Shown here: one piece after another, positions 25,528 through 37,399 of the stretch | Numbering within the stretch: the stretch's first letter is position 1 | Layout of the letters: each line of letters begins with the position of its first letter | NCBI GenBank assembly: GCA_010015745.1 | Contig: ML978181.1 | Coordinates: forward strand, 62,001 to 126,000 | Length of the DNA: 64,000 nt | Direction: 5' to 3' | Source: Setomelanomma holmii | Lineage: Eukaryota > Ascomycota > Dothideomycetes > Pleosporales > Phaeosphaeriaceae | Program-made: the position numbers and the translations under genes | Notes under the pieces: model-generated | Told to the model about the DNA's origin: nothing | What the model saw: the letters and a program-made list of their open reading frames with translations, nothing else | Databases searched by the model: none

Positions 25528-26715
25528 CGTGTGTGTTCTATTTGTGTAGTCCTTAGCGTTTGTAGGACGTCGAGTATCTTTCAGGGGATCATGTAGACGG
25601 TTCTGCCGAGACAGTTGATGGGATATCAAGGATAACGAGATTTACTCATATCACGAAATGAGCAGAAACCCAAACATACTTATCCAAGCAACTCAATCCC
25701 ATCTCCTAGACTCCTCCAACATCATGCATCTGTCATCGGCGACCTCGGGGCGAATCATGCCCTGCTTACTTTTGGCCCCTGGCCTCTGGCCTCGCGGCAA
25801 CTTCAGCCCTGCGGCTTGACCTGCACTTCGAACGCCTGGCGTCCGCGGCGACCATTAGCTTTTGACATTGGCTATCCTTATGGGGTAAAGATAGGAAAGC
25901 TATACATTCCTTCCCACGATCTATTGGGATGAGGGTCCGATTGATCGTGGGCTTTACGTTGACATGGCGAGGTGAAGTCCCCAGATCCCGGTGTTTGTAT
26001 GCAAATACTTGATAACAAGCTATGAAGAGCCCGAAATTAGATCACAGCGGTTTGCTAGTTCGTCTGTTCAGTATGTGCTGTGAGAACTTATTTGCTGTGA
26101 GGAATCTTTTCAAAGCGCAGTCGGCGACGAGCGAGGAACATCTCGTATGCTGTGGAAGCTTTGCGAGTCGCGACCGAGAGTTCGTCGCATAACGGCGGGA
26201 ATAGTGTTAGCGTACTTTCGACGAGGGCTATGTAGGGGGAAGTTTGGTGTAGCTGAACTCGTGCAGTGAGGTGGTGGTCCGATGATCCTTGCTCTTCGGC
26301 GACGTTGGAGACGCTTGGGCGCGGGACATTGGAACGTCGGCGACATTCCCGTAAGGCTCCACGGCATGGCTGTGTCTTGACGTACACTCGCGAAGTCTGC
26401 TGGTATCAATAGGCCACGAAGGATCAATGCTAGTAGTGCTTCCTTAGAGTGAATATTGATTCGCTGCACCATCCGCGTCCACGCTGCGCCCACGTAACAC
26501 CCGAGCAAGACGTTTTGTACTTCAACAGCATGCAGGGCAATTTAAGCGACATCAAGATACGCCTTGCAAGTGGCACTATTCGTAGCAATACGTTACCACA
26601 GTTCAACTGTATGGAGAAACCAAAGACAAGATCCACCCCGCTAAGCGTGCGCAGCACATAGCAATGCATACTAAGCGTGAACTCAACGCCCAATCCGACC
26701 CCGACACCTACGACC
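25528..26715. other. intergenic, ABCG promoter side to SEC8 3' end
   Basis: Both neighbours are on the minus strand, so this is the ABCG promoter plus the SEC8 terminator. Minus-strand frames at 26088-26387 and 26430-26798 have partly protein-like composition. I cannot assemble them into a gene or assign a family, so they are not called. Confidence 0.45.
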
Positions 26716-29700
26716 TCAATACATAAACTCACTAATCTCCAGCAACTGCGCATCCAACGCCCGCTTCGCACTAACACTACTCTCTCTATTCTCCGCATTC
26801 ACCCGCTCCTCATATGTCATCTCCAACAGCCTCTTCACACTCTGCTCATCACACATGCCCCCGGGTACGCCAAAGTCCTTACCACATTGTTTCGCGCGCG
26901 CGACAATCGCCTCGGGGCCGGCAGTGAACAAGTCGAAGAAGAGCGCCGAGTACGGCAATGCGGCACCTTCTTCGATGTTCTTGAGATTCTGCTGCAGCAC
27001 CAGGATGTTGAGTTGCATGTGTGCGCAGCCGTGCGTGTTCATGCGCTCGATGCGGGAAGTGCAGAGTGACAGGAGGTATGTGTCCATGAGAGAGGCGAGG
27101 CCGCGCGTCATGCGGGTGTAGGTGGGTGTGGGGGCGTAGCGCGAGACTTCGGTGTCGAAGGCGACGATGTTGGAGTTTAAGGCGAGGATGATGGGGCCTG
27201 GATCGTTGAGGGCGGCGTCGATGAAGAGGTTGGATTGGAGCGAGGAGGTAAGTGAAAAGATGATTGTGCTGCGGATTGCGAGATGTAAAGTACGTAACAC
27301 GCGGGTGCTGAGGGACTGGTAGGCTGAAACTACGCGGTCGAATTCGCTGATGAATGTTAGTGAGAAGTGAGGAAAGCCTCAGGGGAGACTTACGGTGCAG
27401 TCTCTTGATCCAAGGGAAGGTAGATGGTCGATCCCTCTGCCCTCGGTTCTGATGAGGCGAGGAGCGTCCACCGCTGTGTGGGTCTTTCCTTTGAAGATTC
27501 CGACCGCGCTGAATTTGTAGCCCTGTCACTTATATGTCGCAGCTGCGCTGTCTTTGTAGCTAGCCACTTCATGCTAGTATAAAGCAAGCATAGGCTGATA
27601 ATGCTTTTGCGATCTTGTACCATATCTGCTTGGTCGAGTGGCTCTGCCTCGACGGTTTTGAGAACAAGGTCAATCTCCTTCCCAACAAGATCGCCAAAGT
27701 TGTCGCTATCAGATGGGTTCGACTGCAGAATCTGAGAAACAAGTCGCTCAATCTCCTCGGACTCTGCCCACGCCGCCGAGACTTTGAGACGCCGACCCGA
27801 CGCGGTAGGTTGCGAGCGGCTGACGAGCGCTTTGTACCATCCATTGCACTTCTGCGCATATGTGTCCATCTGGTCAACAATGAGTTGAGAGAAAGCTTGG
27901 TCGTGAGGGAGATTGTCGAGCATCTTGCAGAAGGCTGAAATGAGTGTGAAGAATTGCGCAGTACCCTGAAGGATTAATATGCATTGCAATTTAACACAAG
28001 GACAGCACATACCTTGAAAATCGGCTTTCTCGAGTAGGTCGCCCAGTGAGGATCCTCATTGAAGGAGTCAAGCTCGATGAAAGTTTGCGACGACAGCTCA
28101 ACAAGCGTCTCATCCAGTTGGGGATGAAAGACGTTAACGAGGAAGTCATCAAGGAATGATGTGAGTGTGCTCATGATGATGTCCGAGTTCGGTGGCACAA
28201 CTTCCTTCAGTCGGTTGAGAAAGTCAAGCGATGGTGGCAATAGAATGCCCATATTGAAAACGCTGGGCTCCACAAGAAGTTTGTGTCCTGTTGCACTGCC
28301 ATCGAGATTCGCACTGGTGTCGGTGACCATGTCTTCAGGTCGCTTCGAGTCCGAGACCAAGCCGGGCACTGAGGACTTCAGGATGAACTCTAAATCTTCG
28401 CGCTCTTGCGCAATATCGGGCGACTTGGTGTTCATATCGGAAAGCTTGAACATTCGCTTTGTCCTATCACGCGGTGCTCGTGAGAATACACTGCCAGCAG
28501 ACGTCTGCCCTGACCCGTTTCGATACGAAGCCTCGCCGTCTGTAGCTAAGTAATCGTGCAGCAGGGAGCGCATCTATGCCACCGTTAGTCTGAGATATGT
28601 TGCATACTTTGGAATGTCATACCTCGCTTTGGTACAGCTTCCACAGCTCCTTGAACCCACGAGTCAAGGTTGCGCTCGAGGAGTCGCCTAGGCGTTCCCG
28701 CCGAACGATGCCAGCGACAACGTCATGGACGGCCCGATGGCTCTCTGCAATGGCCTCGAAACGAGCGTACAATGTCCACAGAAGATCATTTAGAAGTGTT
28801 GCACGAATATCATCGCTTTCAATAGCCGTCTTGGTTTTGCTACCTTTCCTCGACGCGTAGGCTCGTAGTATGCTCGGGTGCCTTTGCGCCACTTCATTGT
28901 TGGACTTGTCGACAACCTTGAACAACTCAACCGGGAGCCGCTGCTCAATAGTGTTGACTGCCATGTCTAGGCGGTTCATCTTGTTCAATGACTCTACAAT
29001 TAGTCGTATGTACTGAAAGGTGTCTGCTTCAGGGTTGTGTGTAGTATCGTCGGTCATCTAGACAGGTCAGCGGACAATAAACTGAAAACAACTGGCTTTG
29101 CTTACCGGTTCCGACGTTTCCAAGCCTACCAGGAAGTGGTAGAGTAATCTGCCCCTAGCGTCTGTTTGGGCTCGCTCGGACAAGCTCCCTTTGATCTGGT
29201 TCTGCGCGTACTCCTTCCATCGATCTTCGCAATAAGGCGACTTGAGATACAAGTGGCTGTGGAGTTCTTCGATCAAGATGTCTGTCAAAGACACTTCCTG
29301 GTTGCTGAGGTATGTTCGTAGGTCGTTCAATGCACCAATCTTCTCCATCTCCGACTTCCTTATCATCAGGAGAGCTTTTTGGAGAATGTCTACAGCTGTC
29401 AAGAAGCGCTTCTCTGAGATGCGCGCTTCAAGCTGTTCTGGCACGAGCTGGAGTTCCTCGATAGCGCTGAGCATCTGAAGCATCTCGTCGTAGTTCTGCG
29501 AGGCCGTCGCGAATTCCTTCAGTTCAGGTTTTGCTGTAGAAAGTTGCGTCTTAGCAGACGTCAGAGAGCTCTTGAGACTTCGCACGCGGTGCTGCGAATT
29601 CTGTAGGCTAGACTGAATCTGATGGAAAGTACCAATCGAGCTGTTGAAACCTTGGTGATGCTCATTCACAATCGCTTTTAAAGCCTGCTGCAGTTCCTGA

Positions 29701-30365
29701 TGTGTCGATTGAAACTGGTCGTGCTGGTTCGCCAGTCCCAGCGAGCTCGAGTCCATGAGCTTCAGCGCAACCTCAATTGGCACACATTGATCCTGTGTCA
29801 TGAAGTCCCAGTTCTGGCGAATGTACTGTAGCACATCCTCAATGCGCTGGCTTCCAGGACCATAGTTTCCAGCAGGCCTGTTACGATTCGGCCGTTCTGA
29901 GCTCCGCCGCCGTGCCTGTGTGCGCTCCAGACTTGTAGGTCGGGTCACATGAGCCTCCTCTCCTGGTTGCTGAAAACCACCGTAGCCGCCTGGCCTTCCA
30001 CCTCTACCGCTGCTTGGTGGTCTCGCGAACTCGTCGTCTCTTGTGCTGAAGCCTCCATATCCTCCAGGTCGGCGCTCTCTTTGGCTGTTCTGACTTTCGC
30101 CGCTTGGGCGCCTGCCGTAGTCATCTTCTCGCGGACTAATGCCTCCATACCCACCAGGTCGACGTGGACGATCGCTGCTCGGTGCCCTGGGGTACTCGTC
30201 TGGTGGGGCACCCATGCCTCCATATCCGCCTGGTCGCTGTCGCCGCTCGCCGCTCGGTCTTGTGCTTCCGTCGCCAGTTGATGCGCCATAGCCGCCATTG
30301 CCATAGTTGCCATTCGTGTACCCTCCATTAGGACCACCCTGCGAGTATGCAGGATTCCGCGACAT
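26716..30365 (-). CDS. sec8: exocyst subunit Sec8
   Basis: Subunit of the octameric exocyst, which tethers secretory vesicles to the plasma membrane at growing tips. Exons (minus) 30365-29106, 29057-28623, 28573-28013, 27965-27394 and 27346-26716 give 1152 residues; the four introns are 47-49 nt and all frames close. The Sec8 N-terminal domain begins near residue 165 (IEDVLQYIRQNWDFM), followed by the paired coiled-coil helices (HQIQSSLQNSQHRVRSLKSS) and NYDEMLQMLSAIEELQLVPE, which is diagnostic of Sec8. The remainder is the helical rod. The first 150 residues are low complexity, with RPGGYGG recurring about every 20 residues. The start codon is 522 bp from that of CTR9 on the other strand. 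Confidence 0.93.
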
Positions 30366-30887
30366 TTTGTACTCAGGGTTCGCCGTCTATGCTATGACGT
30401 ATTCGAGTGACATTAGAGTCACCGTATGCGATTCAGGCATTCGCGCATCGTGGTCGTTCTCTATGGTAGAGTGCTTGCGGGGAGCTCGGGGGTGTACGTG
30501 GTTGCAGCAGGGTTCACTCGTCGAGAGTGTTGATACTTGCGCCAAGACTGTCTCAATCGATGCGAACGTGCAAGACACTTATGTATCGGTATACGTCGCG
30601 TTCAGAACTTCATTTGATTTGAGCTTCTTGTTGCAGTAGGACGACTGCTGCGCCAATTGGTGCGGGCAACGACGCGCCAAGCTTCACCTCCGCGCTCCGC
30701 AAGATCTTCCGCTTCCGCGTTCTCGAGCTCTCCCTCGCGATTCTTTGTCCAGCCAACCATCAACACTGGCAACAAGCAGCCTCGCGCCTTCACCCACCCA
30801 TCGCCAGGCGAACATGCTGCGCTAATACGAACGACTCTCTCCCACCGTCGACCCACTTTCGCAGCCGGGCGCGTGCACAACTCCATC
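30366..30887. promoter_or_regulatory. bidirectional promoter region, SEC8 and CTR9
   Basis: 522 bases separate the divergent start codons. The CTR9-side frame is open for 231 bases upstream of its ATG, but without another ATG, so I treat that as leader. No specific factor site is claimed. Confidence 0.5.
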
Positions 30888-33800
30888 ATGTCTGCAGTCT
30901 ACGCCAACGGCGCGAATGGCGTCAACGGCGCAGGCAAGATATTCCCTCCACCGCGTTACTCGGACGTGCCCAGCGCCATCACCATCTCGGTGGCCGACGA
31001 GGAAGGTGGCCAGCTCGATGTAGAAGTCGCGCTCGACGAAGACATTCAGGACGACCCAACGGAACTATGCGCCATCTTGGAGAACGAAAAGAGCTTGACG
31101 TCGACATGGGTGCAGGTCGCAGTTGCCTACGCGAAGCAGAAGAAGGTCGACGTAGCCATTGACGTGCTGAGTCAGGCGATCGGCGTGTTTGGACGGGCGC
31201 GCGCAGAGGAGAGGCTCAGCATTCTGAATGGTCTTTGCTGGCTGTATCTGCTCAAGTGTCGCGAAGCACCACGTGTAAAGTCTGGTATGGCAGAAGTGCA
31301 GCGTACTGATCACAGACATGGCTGACATGGGCAGACGCGAATACGGACCCCGATCTCAAGACCAAGGACCACTATCTTCAGCTAGCCACCGGCGTGCTCA
31401 ACGATGCATCTCGAATCAGTCCTTCACACCCACCTCTTTTCCTTGCCCGCGGCGTCCTGTACCTTCTGCGCGCATCGCTTCAAGGCCCCAACACGACCGC
31501 CGGACCGAGCACAATAAGCTCAGAGCGCGCCGAGACACTCAAGCAGGCCGCCAAGTGCTTCGACGATGCACTACGAGCATCCGGCGGAAGGAACCTCATG
31601 GCCAAAATGGGCAAAGCGCGCGTCAGCTACTCGATGGGCAAATGGGCAGAGGCTCTGAAAGGATACCAGAACGTCTTGGAGAGCTCACCGGATCTCACTG
31701 ACCCGGATCCGCGCATCGGCATCGGCTGCTGCTTCTGGCAGCTCGGCTTCAAAGATGACGCAGCAAGCGCATGGCAGAGGTGTCTCGACTTGAACCCAAA
31801 GTCCAAGATTGCGCTCATTCTGCTTGGAATCTACAACCTCCATTTGACCTCAGGACACCCACCGACGGATCCTGCATTCACCAAGTACTACAAGAAGGCA
31901 ACCAATGAGTACGTCATGCCAGCGACCAAGCTCGACAATACCTTTCCCCTGACTTGCGCTACGCTCGGGAGTTACTTCATCATGAGGAAAGATTTGACGA
32001 AGGCTCAGACGGTTGCGAGACGCGCTATCGATCTAACCGACGTGAACGCGATTGCCAGTGATGGCTGGTACCAACTCGCTCGCAAGGCGCATCAGGAGGG
32101 TGACACGGCAGAAGCCTCAGCGTGCTATACCAAATCCGACCAGGCTCGAGGAGGAGACGAGCGAGGATATATACCCGCCAAGTTTGGTTCGGCGCAGATG
32201 AACGTCCTGATGCAAAACTACGACGGCGCCAAGTTCCGCTTGGAGAAAATTTTGCAACAGCAGCCGACTCTAGAAGCCCAGACACTGCTCGGTACGCTGT
32301 ACGCCGAGGACATATTTAACGCCCAGAACAGCAGATCCACCGAAGACAAGTCTGCGGAGCTGAGAAAGGCTCTCAAATACCTCGAAGACGTGCAAAAAGC
32401 GTGGCGCGATCCCAACAAGAAAGTCACACCAGATCAGTCTGTGCTGTTAAACTTAGCGCGACTCTACGAGGCCGACCACCCCGAAAAGAGCCTAAAGTGT
32501 CTCGAAGAAGTTGAACAAATGGAGCTTGACGCAATTCCAGAGGAAGATTATCCCGAGGAGGAGGAAGATGTCGATATCCAAGCTGCTCTGCGCGAAATAC
32601 TACCACCGCAGCTCCTCAATAACATGGGTTGTTTCCACTTCCAAGCTGACCGGTACGCTCGAGCACGAGAGCTTTTCCAGACCGCACTCAAGTCTTGCGT
32701 CAAAGCAGCGTCTCGCGACGAGACGATCGACACAGACGCACTGGTTACATCCATCAGCTACAACCTTGGTCGATGCTATGAGTCCGAAGGCATGCTAGAT
32801 GAGGCTAAAGACGTGTATGAGAATCTGCTTAAGCGCCATGCTGATTATGTGGATGCTCGACTCAGACTGACCTACATCACTTTGCGCCAACACCCCAACG
32901 ATCAGGGTCCGCGAGCGATGAAGGATCTATTCAAGGAGTACGAGGACAACACCGAAGTTCGAGCTTTATATGGATGGTTCACGAACAAGTCGAAGCGGAA
33001 AAACCAGCCCTTTGCTACGGACGAAGAACAGCGACTCTACAAGCACACTCTTCAGAAGTCCGACAAGCACGACCGGTATTCGCTTGTGGGTATGGGTAAC
33101 ATCCTCTTGACGATTGCACGAGAGATGCCAAGAAGCTCAGAACAAGAAAAGGAGAAACGTCGAAAAGGCTACGAAAGGGCTGTAGAGTTCTTCGAGAAGG
33201 TCCTCCAGCTTGACCCAAAGAACGCGTACGCCGCTCAGGGCATCGCAATTGCTCTGGTGGAAGACAAGAAGGACTTTATGACGGCCATCCAGATATACAA
33301 CAAAGTCAAGGAGACACTCAAGGACCACAGCGTCTTTGTCAATCTGGGTCACACATTCTGTGAGGTCAAGCAGTATCCTCGTGCCATCGAGAATGTAAGT
33401 TAAGTCTGCTGCATCTTGGTATTTTGGTCTAAACCTGCGTAGTACGAAATCGCTCTGGCGAAAGGTCGACAGAACGATCCCAAGATTCTTGCCTGTCTTG
33501 GACGAACGTGGTACATGCGAGCTCGGACGGAGAAGAATATGGACGCTTGGCGCACTGCTCTTGACTACTCGAAGCAAGCTCTCAAGGTCGCTCCCACAGA
33601 TCTGGGCTACCAATTCAACGTCGCCTTCATCCAGTATCAGATCGCACAGAATATCATGACTGTCCCGGAAGCGCAACGCAGTCTCGCAGAAGTGGATGAG
33701 GCAGCCAAGGGCCTCACCGAGGCCATCGAATCATTAGACCAGATCGCAAAGGCGGAGGCACCACCGTTCCCTCGGAGCGATATTCTGTCCCGAGCGAATA

Positions 33801-34531
33801 TGGGTCGTAACACAATGGCCAAGCAGCTCGAACGCGCGCACGACAAGCAAGCTGCATATGAGGAGCAAAATGCTAGCAAGCTCGACCAAGCAAGGAAACT
33901 ACGTGAGGAGGAACTACGGAAACGTGACGAAGATAAGCGTCAATCGGAAGAAGCTGCACGCGAGCGCAGACGCAAAATCATCGAAGAGCAAGAGCGCATT
34001 GCTGCGCGCGATCGCGAGCTCATGGAAAAGCGGACTGAGGAAGAGCGGAGACGCATGGAAGATGATGAGGATAGAGAGCTTCGCAAAGCTGAGCGAAGGG
34101 CACGTGGTCCGAAGCAACCCAAACGCAAGAAGAAGGATGCGGACTCGGACACCGATGGCCTTGGATCCGACTCTGATGCGGCAGAACCACGATCTCGCCG
34201 CCGTCGGACTACTGCCTCGGGCACGGAAGGCCTTTCGGACGAAGAACGTCCGCGTGAGAAGAAGAAGAGGAAGCTGGCCAGGAAGAGTGAGCCAGCTGGC
34301 AAATACAAGTCCTCAGAGTTTGTCGACGACGACAGCGACGACGATGCGGCGCCTCCGGCCGACGACGGGGAGCAGGCTGATGGCCAGCTTGGCAGTGATG
34401 AAGAGGGCGTTGCTGCTCCAAGAGCGCGCAAGGGTCGTGTAGTCGACGATGAAGATGAGGACGAAGACGAGGGCATCGCCGCGCCGGCATCGAATGGTGC
34501 TGTGGCCATGGACGAGGATGAAGACGAGTAG
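30888..34531 (+). CDS. ctr9: Ctr9, TPR scaffold of the Paf1 complex
   Basis: Tetratricopeptide scaffold of the Paf1 elongation complex, which travels with RNA polymerase II and promotes histone H2B ubiquitylation and H3K4/K36 methylation. Exons 30888-31284, 31335-33394 and 33443-34531 give 1181 residues; the introns are 50 and 48 nt. N-terminal DEDIQDDPTELCAILENE is followed by many TPR helices (for example YNLGRCYESEGMLDEAKDVY, and NLGHTFCEVKQYPRAIEN ending at intron 2). After about residue 950 there is a long charged helix (REEELRKRDEDKRQSEEAAR). The tail is Asp/Glu/Ser-rich with basic patches (PREKKKRKLARK), as in other Ctr9 proteins, and ends DEDEDE. The family match is strong over the whole length. 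Confidence 0.93.
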
Positions 34532-35180
34532 TCCCGTAGATCCCTGAAAGGGCGGATAGTTTAGCATATACTCTTCGACATCTTATGCATCAGCTAAGGC
34601 GTTTGGGAAAGGCTTCAAACCATTGATATTTTGTATACCAGCTAGGGAAAGGGTTCGCGTGTAAAAGCTTGATAGGCCAAGTAGAGCATGTAGAATAACA
34701 TCGTTTGAATTTTCCCCTTTTTTGGTTTTATTGACTGAGGTGACCCTCTGAGCAACGGATGAGGCTATTCTAATTTCGTCGTAGCGCCGAACTTGCGGCT
34801 TTCGCTCCTTCACGGCTCAGCCACGAGCGAATGACTCATCTCGAATCATGCATACTGTCTAAACCCACACTGCGCCATAAGATCAGTATACGACAGATGC
34901 GAAGAGTGAGCATCATCCTGAGTGCGATGCAAGGAAGCTCAAATGGCAAGTGTAAGCATTTAATACGAGAACCTCGGCTGTAGTAGCCGCAGCTTGGAAG
35001 AGGTTTTGCCAGAATATGTACGACAACGTCGAAATATCTCAAGTATAAGATCTGTGCCCACTCTGCTTCTTTAACCCGACTTCACTCGTCACAACTGGAC
35101 GTCTCATCTACATCTGGGTCTTTTGAATCCTCACAACGGCATTAGTCAACCCCTCTCTCGTTCTTCACACTGTCTTCAGG
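34532..35180. other. intergenic, CTR9 to APH-like kinase gene
   Basis: Tandem neighbours: the CTR9 3' UTR, then the promoter of the kinase gene. AT content rises around 34560-34740 (TTTTGGTTTTATTG). No further gene seen. Confidence 0.5.
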
Positions 35181-36366
35181 ATGACATCGGCATCATCCAG
35201 CAACACTCCACTTCTCACCAGCGAAGCTGGTCTCAAGCACTATCTAGAACAGCAAGGTCGCACCCCTGCTTACGTCCAAGCCCTAGGCGGCGGGACAGCA
35301 AACTACGTGTACCGCGTGCAAGACGCGAATTCCAGCAACACGACCATCTATAAACACGCAGCTGCCTATCTCTCCAGCAACAACGCCTTCGCCTTCTCCA
35401 GCGCACGCATGAACTACGAGGCTCATGCTTTGAAGAACATTTCTTCCCTTCAGGACTCGTCCATAGAGGAGCGTGTACACGCAGTGAAAGTTATCGAGTA
35501 CGATGAGGATGCAAAATTACTCGCCATCGAAGACGGAGGTGCGCGGAATCTGAAAGAAGCTTGCTCCGATGCCAGTCTAGATATCCGAGAGATTGGATAT
35601 GACCTGGCGACCTGGCTAGCTACACTGCACAGTCGATCTCGGGATTTTTCGCTCGTGCTGCCGCATGGAGACTCGTCCAGCGCGAGTGTGAAAGGTAATA
35701 ATCCAATCGCGGTGGCGATATATCGCCATTCATATCGGAACCTTCACACTGCTTTAGCTAAGTTTGGATATGATACGGCTATTGCGGAGCGCATTGACGA
35801 TAAGTATGGAAGTTTGTTGGCACAGGACGATGAGTGTTTGTTACATGGCGACCACTGGCCTGGGAATGTCTTAGTAAAAACACGCGCAGACGCAGTGCCG
35901 CGTGCGGGTGGGGAGGTTTCGTCAAAATTGACTATTGTTGATTGGGAGGTGAGCAAACAATGTTTGCGTCCTTGTTACTAGCAGCTAATTGTTGGCGCAG
36001 ATGGTCCGCAGAGGCACCAGCGCAACCGACGTCGGCCAGTTCGCAGCAGAAGCATTCCTTTTAGATCGCCTTAGAGGTGATCGAGGTTTGAGACGAGCTT
36101 TTCTTGCGCGCTATATTCAGATGCGTAAGGATGATCCGATTATAGGGCGAGAGTGGTTGAAGTGTGTGGCGGTCCATTGGGCTGTGCATATCGCCTTCTG
36201 GCCTACGCGAGTAGATTGGACGGACCAAAAGGGCACGCAGGAGCTTGTTGATATTGGTGTTGAGGTGTTGAAGGCTGTGTTGGATGGTGATGTGGAGTTC
36301 TTGAAGACGTCCAAGCTGTTTGGGGATCTGGGTGGGGAGGTGGCTGAGGCTTTGGGGAGACCTTGA
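35181..36366 (+). CDS. aminoglycoside-phosphotransferase-like (APH/choline kinase fold) protein
   Basis: Probable small-molecule kinase of the APH superfamily; the natural substrate of fungal members is mostly unknown. Exons 35181-35948 and 36001-36366 give 377 residues, with a 52-nt phase-0 intron. ALGGGTANYVYRV near residue 35 is the nucleotide-binding loop. LLHGDHWPGNVLV (about residues 220-232) is the Brenner-type catalytic loop with His-Gly-Asp and Asn. IVDWE, completed across the intron as DWEMVRRG, supplies the metal-binding Asp. All key residues are present, so activity is plausible. The length and the DWE...GTSATDVGQFAAEAFLLDR stretch fit the fungal APH group. A specific role such as methylthioribose kinase cannot be claimed. 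Confidence 0.85.
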
Positions 36367-36582
36367 GACTGGTCGATGTACGATTGATTATGACAAGCGA
36401 AGATTTCTCGCCCGCTGTTGCGGGAGGAGAATTTGGGAGAAGTCTCACGTCTTGACGTGAACGTGTATTGCGCCGTCCCAGCATGCTCCAGAAATCCCTC
36501 TAGCAAACTGTGAACTCCTCATAAACTCTCCTCCCTCCATCCCTCAATTCAATAATCCAAACCTTTACCAAAAAATATCATC

Positions 36583-37224
36583 ATGGCTCCTCCACAACCA
36601 GATCAGCCTCCACACACCAATAGCAACAACAACAATCCTGCAACCATTCAGCAGCTTATCGCCATCCTCCTCCCAGCCCTCCGCGTAGAAATCCGCGCTA
36701 TCATCCCTGAAGTCGTAGCAGAGACAATACACCAGATGCAAGAGCTCCCAGACCCAGATGAGGACACTAACACAACCAATGCCAACGAAGACGCCAGTGT
36801 CAACCCCAACCCTCCGTCTCCTGTAGTCGATCCAGTGACAGGTCGTTCTGATCCTTCACCAGAGTTTTTGGCGCAGTTGAGGGAAAAACTGCGAAAGACT
36901 TTGCCGATTGAGGAGGATAGGGATGTGCGTGTGAGGACGGGATTGATGGGTCAGGAAAAGGGTTATAGTAGTGGAGCAGTACGGGACAGCGGGGAAGCAG
37001 GCGGTGATGGAGGTGGCGAGAATGAGATTGGCAATGAGGAAGAGGAAGGGGATGAGAACGTGGATGAGAAACAGGAAGGGGATAGGAACGGCGATGAGGA
37101 AGAGGAAGAGGAAGAGGACGAGAATGATGACAAGGACGCGGAGGAAGACGATGATGGTGTTGAGGATGGAGATGATGACGCTGAATATGCGGCTTCGCTA
37201 CTTCGCGATGCTAGTCTGAAGTAG
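36583..37224 (+). CDS. acidic low-complexity hypothetical protein
   Basis: I do not recognise this gene. Single exon, 213 residues, ATG in good context (ATCATGGCT). Residues 20-55 form a likely amphipathic helix (TIQQLIAILLPALRVEIRAI). Residues 60-100 are Pro/Asp/Asn-rich, and from 135 on the protein is almost entirely Glu, Asp, Gly and Asn, with runs of Glu and Asp, until a short hydrophobic end (EYAASLLRDASLK). Acidic tails of this kind occur in histone- or ribosome-binding proteins, but nothing here identifies a partner. It converges with the membrane-protein gene, with 175 bases between the stops. The acidic repeat could also be chance open frame; confidence reflects that. Confidence 0.55.
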   Translation: MAPPQPDQPPHTNSNNNNPATIQQLIAILLPALRVEIRAIIPEVVAETIHQMQELPDPDEDTNTTNANEDASVNPNPPSPVVDPVTGRSDPSPEFLAQLREKLRKTLPIEEDRDVRVRTGLMGQEKGYSSGAVRDSGEAGGDGGGENEIGNEEEEGDENVDEKQEGDRNGDEEEEEEEDENDDKDAEEDDDGVEDGDDDAEYAASLLRDASLK

Positions 37225-37399
37225 GCCCAGCAAACTTCGATTGGTCTGAAGTAGTATCCTAGAACCTGATTACATGATGAGTTTCCAAGTGCTTTCCATC
37301 CACCTTCTTATGGTACAAAATCTCCGTCTTCCGTCCGCCGTTGTACCTTTCAACCGCCACGTCCTACAACCCTTGTTTTCCGCATCGTAGCTGTCGTTT

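Noticed and set aside
26088..26387. Minus-strand frame ending RRRLRFEKIPHSK
   Set aside because: Partly protein-like, but I could not find exons that join it or a family; not strong enough to call.
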